Assembly (NCBI GenBank): GCA_003254885.1
Contig: QANT01004363.1
Coordinates: 1 to 58,027, forward strand
From: Purshia tridentata
Taxonomy: Eukaryota > Streptophyta > Magnoliopsida > Rosales > Rosaceae
Direction: 5' to 3'
DNA length: 58,027 bases
The notes below the pieces were generated by a model. It saw only the letters and a program-made list of their open reading frames with translations, did no database searches and had not been told where the DNA came from. The translations under genes and the position numbers were made by a program. Of this stretch, positions 37,561 to 50,706 are shown piece by piece (position 1 is the first letter of the stretch; each line of letters starts with the position of its first letter).

Positions 37561-40500
37561 CCCTTTTTTTTTATTAATATTTTTCCCAATTAAAAGTAAT
37601 CAGCTTGATTTAGTTACTTAAATACTTTTCTCTCCATTGATTATTTAACACCTAATTATATAATTTATATATTTAGATATTGCATGAGTACAACTGTACA
37701 TGACCATTATGCATTGGGCAAACGTTGTAAACAGTTTTTTTTTGTTGCGTACCATTCTAGATTTTATGGAAATATAATGAATAATTGAATATGTAAATCT
37801 TAATCCATATAATTTTGCTCATTACCATTAATTATTATTTCATTTAACATGTTTTACTTGTAATGTATATTAGACCAAACCATAACTATGGGTGAAATTA
37901 TTACAATTATCACAATCACATGTATTAACAATTTAACCATAATTAACGGTGATGATAATGTAAATGAATAATTAAGAGATATGTTAATAGAGAACTATAA
38001 TTAGTAATAATGGACAAAAATTACACCATCTCTAAGAGATAATGTAATTAGGAGTCGTACAAATCAATTGACACCATGATCAGCCCCATTTTTATAGCCT
38101 TTCTATCATTAAGAGTTCAAAACATGCTCTACTTGTACTTGGAATTAAGCTCAAACTTCATCTATAATGACATACATGGTTTCTTCTTCTTACAATAGTA
38201 CACACAAAAATTTTCGGGCATAAATATTCATGTTTTTACAATATTTCTTTACATGCTAATAATATGATCATTTATTGTGAGAATATGTGTATATCCATTA
38301 CAATTATTTTGATATAATGGAGGAAAACAACATTTCTTCTTCATTCTTTCTTCTTTCTTGTAAATCATATTTTTAGGGAGGACAACATGTCCCAATAATG
38401 AGACAACCATTCTTTTGTGTGGTAGAGACTATATCATTTTTTTTTTGTTTCCTTTAGAGACTAAATCGTTTAAGGGCACCAATAGTACATCAATTATATT
38501 GTAGATAATTACAAATTCTCTAGTATGATCTTGGTTAGACAGTTAAGACTTTTTAAGTTTTTAATGCCTCATCGATCTATGGGCAGCTCATAAATTATAC
38601 TACTGTATTTTGTATTTTCTTTTAAACTTTTGATTACAATCTCGACAAATTGATTATTTTAGGAAGTATAATTTTTATTTATGTTTAATTACATAAATAT
38701 ATGTGAATTGGATATTGGTATAGTTGACCATAATAAAAACTCCCTCTACATACTTGAATTCAAATCCCACCCGTCTCTTATAATAATAATAAAAAAACTA
38801 TATAAATACATGTGAAGTTATTTTTCATTAAACAATATGTGATTTTCAGTTGTTATTTTTTGTACTATTGAAAGTCAAACGTACACACAAGTTCAAACAG
38901 TGGAGTATTCCAGCACTTCCACAATATATAAACTTGGATCTAACTCAAAGTTTCAACTATTCACCAACCCAAAAATTTTCAACCCAGATTTTTTTTTGGG
39001 GGCAAGGAGGATTCACCAACCATGTACTAGTGCTTCAAAGAGTGGCATTGTGCGATCACAACGGTATTTTTGCATGAAAAAAGAAAGAAGAATCAAAACA
39101 TAATTATGATCGAGTAATAAAAGCGGAGAAAGAAAAGGCATATTAAAGCGTGAGTTTTCCTTCACAAAGTGCACCATTGCATACTTTACAACGTTTAACT
39201 TGAGAACAATTCAGATTTTATGGAACAAAAGCTTAACTTTATCCCAAAATGTACACCCATGAATAACACCAAGTCTTTTGCTTTTTTCTTTCTCCTCTTT
39301 GGGTTATTGGGGATTTTTTTGGGAGGTTGTGTTTATTTATTTTTAATTTCCCTTCCAAAGCATTGCTACCTCCAAAGAACCCTTAATGGTGCATATTATT
39401 CTTCATAGTTTTTAAACTGAAAGATCTTCTTTTTAAAGAATCGCAAAAGCCTGATTCTTCCCTTCTCCCTCACTCTTCTTCACTCTTATATAATGTAATG
39501 GTTTCATTCTTCTTGTTGGATTGAAGGATTACTCTTAACGACCTTACCTTTACCTACCTTAACACATATATGAATAAAATATCTAATTTTCGATATTTAA
39601 GAGTTTGAAAAAATTCTTTTATATTATAGACGTAAGTGTTTATTTTTCTCGTTACAATAAAAAAAGACAAGACACGATATAGATTATATAATACGTGATA
39701 AGAGAGATAGATAATACGAGCAACGTTGATTAGTCATTTGTGAAAATTTTATTCAAATGGTCCTCATATGAAGGTATATAGAGTTCCCAAATTGTCTCAC
39801 AACCCTATCCTGGGAAGGAACCCTGTTGAAAAAGATAAGAGTAATGCACTTTGTCCTCCTACTACCTCACTGCTCACACCACCAAAGACATTCTGTCCCT
39901 ATATCTGATTGAAGAATATTTTCCCAACTGCTTTTGTTCATCTTTCTTGGGGGAAAACGAAAGAAAGCTACAGCTTCACAAGCTTTTAAGGCACATGGAT
40001 TCATTCAACGCTTTACCTTTTTTCAATGGGTTGTGCTCATAAAGCAATTAAACAAAGCCAAAGAGGACTACTGTCTGCCTTGGGATCTGGTAAGGCAGTA
40101 CGGCTATCATTACAAAGGGCAATTGCTACAACACTATCTTTGGCTTTGCTCATTCACAATCACAAGCACCTCGTGTGGTTCTAGTCTTGTTATCTGGTGT
40201 CCAAAATACTAAACCTAGACCTGAAATCTTTGGAGCAGAAAGTGAGTGCAGTGCGTCCTCTCAAATAAAGTTTTGTCTAACTTCAAATTAACTGACGTCG
40301 GCTGTTTTCTGCTCCCACATGATTGAGCTTTACTATAACCACTAGGACAACCTCTTTACTATTCATCAGCAAGTGAACACTGTGACCTAAACCCACTGTG
40401 TTTGAACAATTGGTATATGAATAGGAGTATAGCTCACCGCAAACAAGTACGTGTCCCATACTTGCAAACAAGTACATGCATTATTTTATTTACAGCGCCT

Positions 40501-41194
40501 TATTCTCGGCAATTTCACTTTATGAGTAGACATACAATTTTACAATGTATGTCATTTTAATTTATACCCATTATGTTCATTTCATTGCATGGTGTCTACC
40601 ACATGTCACATGATAAAGAGACATACACATAAATAAAATGTATAACCCTATGACCTCATTCTTAGAGAACCGTATGCAGTTTGAATTTGGCCCAGGAGTA
40701 TTCACACAGCCCATTACACCCAGCAGGTCAAGTGAGGGCATGTTCATTGAAACACCCTCCTAAAAACAATAAAATAAAAAAGCAAAAATTGCAAATTAGA
40801 ATAAAGAAAAGGAAGGGTGACTCCAGGAGTCACATAGTTCAGGTCAGGCCCATTATAAACCTAAAATTAGGCCCATTAGTTCAGGTCAGGCCCATTTAAT
40901 TCTTGAAGCATATAACTGGTAGTTACTGATACTACCGATTTCTTTTAAAATTTCAATATGTTGGCCAGAAGTTCTCATATGTAAAACGTGTCAGTAATTC
41001 TCATATGTAAAATGAAATCAAGAGTGAAAATTGGGGGAATAGGGAACGACAATCCTCCAATAGCTATCACGAAAATTTCAATAAACTATTTGTAGATACA
41101 CAAAGAAGAGTGTATTAAAATCATTCAAGTAATCCATGGGCACTATAAGATCAGTCCAAAAGAAGAAAATCTAATCGTCTAGTGGCCAACAAAA
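37561..41194. other. intergenic, no supportable gene
   Basis: Mostly AT-rich sequence. Frames at 38850-39103, 39220-39408 and 39851-40212 are short and have hydrophobic or low-complexity translations expected from T-rich DNA. A 42-bp spaced direct repeat lies at 40835-40896. The right end holds the 3' UTR of SRP9. Confidence 0.4.
40835..40896. repeat. pair of 20-bp direct repeats
   Basis: TAGTTCAGGTCAGGCCCATT occurs exactly at 40835-40854 and 40877-40896, 42 bases apart, with an AGGCCCATT remnant between them (40869-40877). Confidence 0.8.
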
Positions 41195-43671
41195 TTATTG
41201 TTTCCTTCCTCTTCCTTTCTTGGTTGGCTGTGCATCCATCTGCTCTTTCCCGGTAACTTCTGATGGATCCGCTGCACAAAATAAAAAGGAGGAAAGATGA
41301 ATGATTTCTAGTTAGTACAATCGGTACAACTCACATCAAGGTCAAACTGAAGCTATACATGATACTAAAGAACCATAACTAATGTTCAAAAGAGGTCCAT
41401 AGGAAGCACCAAGTAGCAACTTCTGAAAGTCAATGCTGTTTCAACGATAGTGCCATTGCATTTCACATGGCATTTGAAGCAAGCGTTTAGCTTCCCCATA
41501 GGACCACTCCTTCCTATTAGTGAAAGGTGCCTACCCAAAGATCATAGATCGTTCTTCCACCCAGATAACAACAATTGATACTTGTGTTCATGCACACTGC
41601 AATCAATCTAACTTCTTATGCTAAAGTATAATTAGGCCCTACATTCGTAGGACCCAGTGAACATGGCATATTAGGATAGAGTTCATTAAGATCATTCTGG
41701 TTCTGTACAACTATCATCCACAAAGATAAACATAACTGTACTTCAACTAATATGAATACAAAGTAAAATAATTCAAAGATGTCCAAAAAAATAAAAACGA
41801 CTAAAGATTAGACTTAGTTAACGATAATACCTTCGGGGCCCCGAGCCATCAAAGTGAAGAATAGGTTGTTAAGTTTTTCCATCTTCTTAGCATCCTGTGC
41901 CTGGTCTGTCTTAAATTTCAGACACTGCATAATCAAAAGGATCCATCACATGAGTGTATCATGGAAACATATGTTATTGATGATGATGAAAATGATATGA
42001 AATTGTTTAGGAATTTGAGTTTACAGAAAAAAACCCCAAGTATCAAGTAAGCCATATAAAATATTCAATTCATCCAAGGACATGTGCAAGACATATGGGG
42101 ATGTTATATACTCTGTTCTACTCTCTAAGCAAGCATAGGTGATTTTCCATATTCCAAAAATGCACAAACAGGTAAAATTTCACTCAGATGTAGATATCTC
42201 ATCAGACTTCTTGCACCAACTTCCGAAAAATAGGATTTCTGCACACAAGAAAAAAAGTAAAAGAAAAAGATAAATGAAATACATTGCCACGACAACATCA
42301 CCATGAAAACTCCCCATATTCCATTTAATGGCATTCTCAACTCCACATAATTGTTCTTTGGCATGAATAAGTGTCCTTCCAGTATTATATGTTTATTATG
42401 TGCAAAGCAATTCTCCTATATAAAATGTGCAACAGAGTAATTGGTAGTTGTAACCCTTTAAACTGTTCAAATATCACTCCTCGCTGCTCAGAGAGCTGAC
42501 ATTAACATCCTTTCTCCAATCTAACTAATAGCGGTAAAGGACGCTTATCATCTAACTCAAGGAGATCTGGGTAAGTTTCCAAAGAAAAAAGTTTCCACCA
42601 TTTTGACATTATTAACTAATGAAACCTTACACCATGAACAACTTATTTGATTACTGTCTGATAAAATAACAGACAACATAAAATTGATGACAATGTTTAC
42701 AGACTAAGGATCATCCAATACAATCACACTAGTCTTACGACATGGATCGCGTATATCAATAACATTTTTGTACCTAACATTTCAGAGAAATCTCTGTTCT
42801 CTAACAAATAGAAAGCATAACTGATACCTTGTTGATGACCAAAACAAGTATAAGTGAGCAAAAGATTCACCAGAATATGATATAATTTACTTTCTTGACC
42901 ACAATACAGCATTACAAGAAAGAAAAGCATAGGTTCACTTAATTTGTCGCTAGGAAGAACAAAGCATTAAACTCAGAACATCAAACTGTGCTTGTTTCCT
43001 ATGCATTTTACACTAATAATTCAATTAATTTTCAACACACTTTCCTGTCCAAAGAGAGCATAATTTTAAAACTCGAACGCTTAAATTTGCAAATTTCTAA
43101 TATCAAGCACAACTCCATTACTATGCAAATTCAAAAATCAAAATAATTCCACAGTACATTTGCATTGTACCTCTTTATTATCAGTGACTTTGAGAACCAA
43201 TTTCCCATCGCAATGTCGGTACTTCATCACGTACCGCGTCTGCATCAACAAATAGATCCATCAATCCGTCAACATTGTTAACAAAATAAAATAAAGGAAA
43301 AATTCACAGCATTTAATTCTCGGATTCTACGAATTTCAAAAGAGATATGATTGCAGAACATGATATGGTTGCGGAAAAATATAAAAAAACCACACTATTG
43401 AACCCTAGGTTTTTCATGCACTGGAAAACTGAAACCAAGAAAGAAGCCGATACTGTCCAGGCCAGTGCACCTAATTGAACTTTTCGCTCGCTCTTGCTTG
43501 TAACGAGCGAGATAGAAAGCAAAGGCATCGAAACAAAGAATCATATAGCTCAGCAGCCAAACAGAAAATGAGAAAGAGAAATAAAGTAACCTAACGTACA
43601 GATTCGGGATCGGCACGGAAGAGTTGTACTGATCGGTCGGCGAACTCGTCCCAAGAAGTTATGTAAACCAT
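41195..43671 (-). CDS. SRP9: signal recognition particle 9 kDa protein
   Basis: Four small exons on the reverse strand, 43671-43600, 43239-43171, 41924-41831 and 41271-41195, join in frame into 103 residues, the same length as the Arabidopsis protein. It begins MVYITSWDEFADRSVQLFRA and continues TRYVMKYRHCDGKLVLKVTD, CLKFKTDQAQDAKKMEKLNN and a basic end KKGRGRKQ. SRP9 pairs with SRP14 on the Alu domain of the SRP RNA in the cytosol and slows translation elongation while the ribosome is delivered to the ER. The introns (360, 1246 and 559 bp) dwarf the exons, which is why only the first exon shows as an open frame. Its start codon is 547 bp from that of the oppositely oriented transporter gene, so they share a divergent promoter region. 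Confidence 0.96.
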
Positions 43672-44218
43672 GGTTTGGGTGTAGTAGCGCCTCTCAGAAA
43701 GAAGAAGGAGAAGCAGAAATTCAGGAATCAGTACGACTGGACTCTGGGTTTGGGTTTTAGCTTTTAACGCGACTAATATATAGTAGGTGTCTTCTGTGCA
43801 CTGCAACCGCAGGTCAGTTTACCCTTCTAATTTGACGAGACCATTAAAGGAAACGGAGCCGGGCCTTCGGGTGCTTTCTTTGAATGGCCAGTTCTAACGG
43901 ACGGTGACCCGCTTTATTTATTTACCCTTTTTTTGTCTGAATTGTTTACCCGGTTATAAATTGGTATGGTAACTAAAATAAAATTACAAAATTTTATTGA
44001 TCTATTTATAATACGTCAAAAAGATATTAATAATAGTTTAATTAGTGTCCCAAAGATTCTAAATTCCAATATTCCAGCGTTCAATAGATTCCACAACCTC
44101 CGAAAAATTGGAGTCAAAATTAAGCAGCTGCATTAGTTAACTTAAGGGTTAAGGAAGAAGCATGTGAAGAACTGACGAAAGTTGAAGCTAGCCTTCAACT
44201 CTCAAGGCAGCAGCGAAA
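43672..44218. promoter_or_regulatory. divergent promoter, SRP9 and transporter
   Basis: A 547-bp interval between two outward-facing start codons. The SRP9 side is moderately GC-rich, the transporter side AT-rich. No TATA box was assigned with confidence on either strand. Confidence 0.45.
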
Positions 44219-46205
44219 ATGTCACGGTCACGAAATTCAACACCAGAAGCGGCAGCAGAAGATGAGGAACTCAGTTCCAAACCGGAAGTGGAAGAAACAC
44301 AAGCAGTAGAAGAAGCAAAGCATGGCCAAGGGACGTGGAAGCACGCGGCGTTCCACGTGGCCACCACGATTGCCACGCCGGCCGCTTACGCCCCCTTGCC
44401 TTTTGCTCTCGCCTCTCTTGGTTGGCCTCTTGGTACAACTCTTTTCCTTTTCTAATTAATACGCCTCACCAACTATTTTGGGTTGGATATTTTAACTTGA
44501 AATTTTAAGTGATTACTTGTTGTTATAGGCGTGAGCAGTTTGGTGGGTGCAACACTAGCCACATGGTACTCTAGCTTTCTCATCGCATCTTTGTGGAAGT
44601 GGGATGGGAAGAAACATGTTACTTATCGCCACCTTGCACAAAGCATTTTCGGTAACTTAATTTTACTTAATATATAAGCCAATAATCCATGTTGCTCTTT
44701 CACACATCTTTGTTTTTATATGTTTGAAGGGTCTTGGGGTTACTGGTCTATTGCATTTTTTCAGCAGGTAGCCTCTTTGGGCAACAATATTGCTATTCAT
44801 ATAGCAGCTGGGAGCAGCCTTAAGGTTACTCAACTAACCCATCAATTTCAATTTTGTTAATCCAGTCCAGTCCAGTCGAGAACGATTTAGGTTGAGAGCG
44901 AATTGAACATTTTCCTTATTTATTTTCGTGCAGGCCGTTTACAAATATTATCACAGGGATGGTACCTTGTCCCTGCAGCATTTTATTGTTTTCTTTGGGG
45001 CCTTTGAGCTCTGTCTCTCTCAGCTCCCTGACATTCACTCCCTGAGATGGGTCAATGCCTTGTGCACTTTCAGCACCATTGGCTTTGCTGGTACAACCAT
45101 TGGTGTCACCATTTATAATGGTACACTACTTCTGCACATCATATACTAGTCTTTCAAATTGATTCTTTGAAATTTGACTTCAATTCATTTCTTTCTTTAG
45201 GGAAAAAGATTGACAGAAAATCAATCAGTTACAGTTTGGATGGAAGCTCATCTTCTAAAACCTTTAGAGCCTTTAATGCTCTTGGGGCAATCGCCTTTTC
45301 CTTTGGAGATGCAATGCTTCCTGAGATACAGGTGATATATAATATTCTCTTACCAGACAAGTCTGTTAAAACTTAAACATTTCCATATATGGAAATGTTT
45401 CTTTACCAATTTATAGTTTGAAAGTCAATAATCAATTTGTTAAAATTTGAGCCATTTCTACTGACCAGAATACTGTGAGAGAGCCTGCAAAGAAGAATAT
45501 ATACAAAGGTGTATCAGCTGCATATACTGTGATTGTGTTGAGTTACTGGCAATTGGCCTTCTCTGGGTACTGGGCTTTCGGATCACAAGTCCAGCCTTAC
45601 ATCTTGTCCTCTCTAACTGTTCCCCAATGGACTATTGTTATGGCCAATATTTTTGCTGTGATACAGATATCAGGATGCTTTCAGGTATAGCCTTAAATTT
45701 TTTTCCCATTTATTGTTGTTTCCGAAAGCAATTCTGGTTGGCTTTGTTTTGTCACTAAAGCAATTTTTCCCAACTTGGAATTCACCTTCTGATTCTGTAT
45801 TTGTGTTAGATATACTGCAGGCCAACATATGCATACTTTGAGGAAAGGCTCTTGTCCAACAAAATTGCAAGTCATTTCTCACTCAGAAACAACATGGTTC
45901 GTCTTGTTTGCACCTCCATATATATGGTTGTTATTACACTTATAGCAGCAGCCATGCCTTTCTTTGGTGACTTTGTGTCAATATGTGGAGCAATTGGGTT
46001 CACACCACTGGACTTTGTGTTCCCAGCTTTAGCATATCTGAAAGCTAGAAGACAGCCCCAGAACACCAAAATGTACCTCTCGTTGCTGCTTCTTAACTTT
46101 GCAATAGTAGCGTGGTTCTCGGTTGTTGCAGTGTTGGGTTGCATTGGTGCAGTCAAGTTCATTGTGGAAGATGTTAAGACTTACAAGTTCTTTCATGATA
46201 TGTAA
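44219..46205 (+). CDS. GAT1-like amino acid/GABA transporter (AAAP family)
   Basis: Seven exons, 44219-44432, 44529-44651, 44730-44824, 44934-45120, 45201-45331, 45469-45684 and 45810-46205, join in frame to 453 residues. A hydrophilic acidic N-terminus (about 1-35, EDEELSSKPEVEE) is followed by roughly ten membrane segments. Family blocks include GTWKHAAFHVATTIATPAAY, the LPFALASLGWPLG turn, FGDAMLPEIQ, SGYWAFGS and FFGDFVSICGAIGFTPLDFV; the C-terminal VEDVKTYKFFHDM resembles the end of Arabidopsis GAT1 (At1g08230). The AAAP family couples proton influx to amino acid uptake, mostly at the plasma membrane. Whether GABA, proline or something else is carried cannot be read from sequence, so the substrate is inferred from similarity only. 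Introns are short (78-137 bp). Intron 5 contains a perfect palindrome with a CArG core (separate entry). Confidence 0.9.
45375..45400. promoter_or_regulatory. 26-bp perfect palindrome with CArG box
   Basis: A perfect inverted repeat within intron 5 of the transporter gene. Its centre, 45383-45392, is CCATATATGG, a perfect CC(A/T)6GG CArG box. It is flanked by ATTT and AAAT, as in sites preferred by plant MADS-domain dimers. Binding is not shown. Confidence 0.5.
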
Positions 46206-47176
46206 GAGCACTACTCCTTTGTGTTCACTGTAGATATATGTAACCATTTTGAACAAACAATATACAAATTGTCAAATTCTGTCTTTATCAAATTGGCGCA
46301 TTGGTTGGATGATGAAAAATTTTGACATCTTCATTAGGGATGCTTGAATATTTGCCTTCTATCAATAATATTAACATACGCGGTTATTGGATAATCAAGT
46401 TGAAAGGACATTGGGTAGTCCAATTAGAAGGTTAAGAATTGCCCAATATGTCCTCAAATTCGATCCTCTCATTTTCCAAATCGAAAAAGAGAAAAAAAAA
46501 CTAATATATGGTGTCAAAATAATAGACATTTTAGTCATATTATATATCAAATTAAGAGTCACATTATACTTGGTCTGGCTTTAACACCATCTGTTAGTAT
46601 TATTGACCACATTATACATTAAATTGACATAAAATAAAAATAAAAGTATAAAAATGAGAAAAATAATAATTTGGGTATCTAATTAACTGGGAGTGACCAG
46701 GCCAAACTTCATGTACCAAAATTGAAAAACACCTAATAATCTATTACACAACCTTTTCTTGTTGGACAAAGGGCCATATTTGACCGAGTAGTCCACTGCC
46801 CAATGCCCAGATACTCATCACAATGGAAGCCCACTCTCTCTTTTAATAAAGTTGAAGGCTCCACAGTCTCCACCTAAGCCGCTGGAAAATCCCTCTTACA
46901 AAACGACACCGTCGTGATTTCCTCCAAACGCCGTCGTATTCCCTTTAATCAAATCACGCGTCTCTTGCCCCCAACCCCAACTTACCAAGCACAATGCCAC
47001 AATATATCAAACCAGCAACAAAGTCCAGCTTTCCTCTTTACAACAGAGAGATTTAAGCAGAAAGAAACCTCCGTCTCTTTCTGTGAAACTCTGATCCCCA
47101 TTTCAGAAATCCTCACTTTCTCTATCTCTCTCTATCTCTCCTAGGGTTAAATTGAGCTCAGACAGCTTCACGTTCA
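46206..47176. other. intergenic and PRA1 leader
   Basis: The 3' UTR of the transporter is followed by AT-rich DNA and then, from about 46860, by the GC-richer promoter and CT-rich leader of the PRA1 gene. An AAAACGACAC motif lies at 46900-46909, and CTAGGGTT just before 47150 resembles a reversed telo-box. Confidence 0.45.
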
Positions 47177-47794
47177 ATGTATTCAACTTCAGAAGCCCAC
47201 TACGGCACACTCCCTTCAACCACCGCCACCGCCACCACATCCACCTCAACGTTCTCACGAGCCCGAGCCACGACCCAGTCGCTCTTCGCCACGCGCCGCC
47301 CATGGCCCGAGCTCGTCCAGCCCCTCTCCAACTTCACGCGCCCCTACACCTTCGGCGAAGCCACAATCCGAATCAAGCGCAACCTCAACTACTTCCGGGT
47401 CAACTACGCTATGGCCGTCCTCTTCATCCTCTTCCTCAGCCTCTTGTGGCATCCACTCTCCATAATCGTCTTCTTGCTCGTCTTCGTCGCCTGGTTCTTC
47501 CTCTACTTCTTTCGCGACGGCCCACTTGTCGTTTTTAACCGAATCATCGACGACCGTGTCGTTTCGGTCGTGCTCGGGGTCGTCACCGTCGTGGCTCTGG
47601 TTTTCACTAACGTGTGGTTGAACGTGCTGGTCTCGATTCTAATTGGGCTCGCGCTTGTTGTTTTACACGCAGCGTTTAGGGGTACAGAGGGTTTGTATTA
47701 CGATGAGCAAGAAGCTGCCGAAGGTGGGTTGCTTTCGGTTGTGAGCAATCGCAGTCCCACACGTACTGGCTCTACTGGGTACACCAACTTTTAG
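47177..47794 (+). CDS. PRA1 family membrane trafficking protein
   Basis: Single intronless frame of 205 residues. A serine/threonine-rich N-terminus (1-40) is followed by the PRA1 signature: RRPWPEL, then NYFRVNYAM, and two long hydrophobic hairpins (about 78-112 and 128-170) expected to give four membrane helices. [14 protein letters not shown] near the end is typical of plant PRA1 proteins. Plant PRA1 members sit in ER, Golgi and endosomal membranes and interact with prenylated Rab GTPases, helping vesicle traffic. The plant subclade (PRA1.A-H) was not assigned. A rival frame at 47152-47538 shares the GC-rich start but lacks any family motif. Confidence 0.93.
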   Translation: MYSTSEAHYGTLPSTTATATTSTSTFSRARATTQSLFATRRPWPELVQPLSNFTRPYTFGEATIRIKRNLNYFRVNYAMAVLFILFLSLLWHPLSIIVFLLVFVAWFFLYFFRDGPLVVFNRIIDDRVVSVVLGVVTVVALVFTNVWLNVLVSILIGLALVVLHAAFRGTEGLYYDEQEAAEGGLLSVVSNRSPTRTGSTGYTNF

Positions 47795-50706
47795 CTGATT
47801 TTGGGTTTAGTACTTAGTGAGCTTGGGAGAGGCTAGATATCAATGGATTTGGCGCGCTGATTCTTTTTATACTGGTTCAATGTGGATGTGGTTCTTGGGT
47901 ACCCTTTTGCGCCAAGAATTTACAAGATCTTTATGGGTTTGAGAAGTTCCTTTTGGGCCTTTTGGGATTGTTTGCTCTTTTTACATCTGCTTTTAGATAG
48001 CATTCCATTCAATCTTGATCAAAGCTCTATTCTTTGCTTTTAGTTTTAAATCCAGCTTTTTTCCCCTTTCATTTTTGTAAATGTAGTGTGAATTGAGCAC
48101 TCTATATAGGTTTTCTTTATTACTTAAACATGTATCAGTCAGATTGCTTGGGTTATGCCAATATACAGTGTTGATTCAAGTGTGGTTGTTAAAGGGAAAT
48201 ATTGAAATGTTGTTGAGTTCTTGTAGTAAAGGCAATTACGCTATTGCGATTTCGATTCAAAGTGTTGCTCAGTGTTTATAGGCATATGCTCTGACAGATT
48301 TTTCAACTGATTTTGTTACAGATTCTTGCATAGTTGCATTTGAATATATTGCTCAGTCCTTTCCATTCCACTGTTGATTATTCATTATTTATTTAACTCA
48401 ACGCTTTACCTTTGTACTCTTTGTTGGATAAGTTTAAGAAGCTATGTTGAGTTAAACCTTCTGAATACTGTATTGTCCATTAGTTCTCACCCAGTTTAAT
48501 GAGTATGTATGCCCCAATTCAACTTACCTACAGTTAACACATATTTGAGACTGCTAAAGGACCCGCAAGTATCGAATTTGGAAACTGGATGGGAGCTAAA
48601 AGTTTGCCACCCTCAAAGTTTTGCTGATTTGGGATGATACCTGGAAGTCTGATACAGGATGATACCATGTGAGGATAAAGTCATTGAATTGATTATTGGA
48701 AAAGGGAAAAGCAACAATTATTGCTATCATGGTCTATGCAAAGCCAATGCCTTTTATATTGCAGTGCTTTTTCGAAGACCTAAAATCTCTAGCTGGTTTC
48801 CACATGGGCTTTATTTCTCAGAATTCAGTTATGGAGGAGTATTGATACTAGTATACTTTTGTTTCGCATTATTATGTTATTGTTTGGTAGGGTAAGAGTA
48901 AGCAACCAAGCATTCACCAAAAAATCACAGATTAAGTATAACAGATATATTCTTTCATTCATCGGAAGCCAATTACAGGATTCATTTTCTCTTTATGTGG
49001 TTACTCTGCTATAATGTGATAATGGTATTTCTGTGTAGAGTGGATTTGCACTTTCATTTCTGTCAATCCATAAGATTATTGATTTATCATTTATCTACCC
49101 TCTTACAGGGACAGTAAAGTCTTACCATAAGGAAACTGTCATGGCTTTGTAGTGTTGATATTGAATAAATTTGAATGTAATAGCATGCAAATCTTGCTAT
49201 AATTTGTTCGTAAGGGATTTTTTGGATTTATAAATAAAAGAAGGATGCTTGGAATTTAGTGTTTGTTTGATCATTGACATTGCTTTATGACAAAGATCAG
49301 CGCTGCGGGGCATTAGGTACAGTCTCTATTCATGAAATGTGTGGGAAGTTGCTTGTTGTTTAGATATCAGGAGACATTATGGCGTCTTAAGAAGCTCAAG
49401 GCAATAAGGTTGCAGTCTTATAAGGGAGCCTATTATAGCATAATCAGGTGTGGAAAGAACCATTGTTTGCTGGGAGATAACTGTACAAGTCACGTGCGCA
49501 CGTGATGGTATTTTGCTATCAGTAAAAAACCTCATCTCTGGTTTGCCACTTGAATCATTACATACTTGCCCATCCCTTCCCATCCTATCTTTTATGTTTC
49601 ACAATTAATCACAACTAAGTCCAAAGATCAGACCCTAACCGGCAGAGGAAAAATTATTGCATACAATATCTGTATACCTTCACCACTTGATTAGTTATAA
49701 CTAATCACGATGTTGTGATAATTTATTATAATGAGAAGATTGCTATATACACATGTTTTATGTACGAATTTCTCGAAACGATTGGGTTGGGTTGAATTGT
49801 GCCTTTTCCAAATGATGGTTCATGCTCGCTAGGTTACAAGTAATGACAAGCACATGGATTATAAGGAGAGGCGTCGAACAAATTGTAGACTTGTAGTATA
49901 CAATCATCACAATCACTTTTTAGTTCTTATTGCGAAATCTGTGCCGACTTTGTACATCAATCACTATTGCCAAATTCCAACCCCAACTTGGCAATTTCCA
50001 TGTGTTGCTTAGTACTATTAGTGACTGGACTACTGCATGCAAAAAGAAAAGCATGCAATGAAAATGGACAAACAGGACTTTCCCCAACTTGAGGTTCATG
50101 GTGAATTTCAATTATAATCACGCTCACTTCGCTGAGCCCATTATCTTGGTGGAAATCAACTTCGGTACTCCAGTAGAGTCCAGGAGACCCACCAATGTAC
50201 CTGAAACCACAGTATTATGGTACTTGGGACGAAGTACATGAGAGGTTTATAATTCTAATACTTATCACAGAGATCAGAAGGGATGGGGTAAATGAGTCTT
50301 CTTCAATGTAACATCTTGGTATTATTAGTATTCTACAAACATATTGTTACAGACAGACAAGTAACATGCCGCCAGAAAACTGTGTATCAGTCATCAGTCA
50401 TATTTATATATGTTCTGCATTCCATGGCGACAATAATCTTACAAATAAAAACTTTGATCAGGTACAGACTACAGTCATCGCAATGGCCATTTGCCAAGAA
50501 CAACATGCCACACTATTGAAGGGGGGGAGCATGAGTGTTTCTTTCAGTTGTTAATTTGTCCCAAGGACCCTGCTATGGCCTGCTGTAGTTAACAACATGG
50601 TGATTGCAACACATACTCTAACATACATGCCGGATAGGAAACTGCTACTCAATAAACGATCATCCCAGTCCCAGAGATTCTAAGGAAAACATAGATCATT
50701 CTGTGG
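47795..50706. other. convergent intergenic region
   Basis: It lies between the 3' ends of PRA1 and the DRIP-like gene. Only short frames without motifs are seen. The left part (to about 48110) is likely the PRA1 3' UTR. A perfect 16-bp double G-box palindrome lies at 49490-49505. Confidence 0.45.
49490..49505. promoter_or_regulatory. palindromic double G-box
   Basis: TCACGTGCGCACGTGA is a perfect 16-bp palindrome containing two CACGTG G-boxes separated by CG. G-boxes are bound by bHLH and bZIP factors. No start codon of a recognised gene is nearby, so its role is unclear. Confidence 0.45.

Noticed and set aside
38761..38780. TTCAAATCCCACC resembling a tRNA B box
   Set aside because: No matching A box, acceptor stem or anticodon arm could be built around it.
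39220..39408. 62-codon frame with a hydrophobic stretch
   Set aside because: T-rich DNA gives hydrophobic residues by chance; no start context, homology or neighbours support it.
47152..47538. 128-codon forward frame rich in histidine, arginine and proline
   Set aside because: Overlaps the PRA1 coding region in another frame; only the PRA1 frame has a recognised domain.
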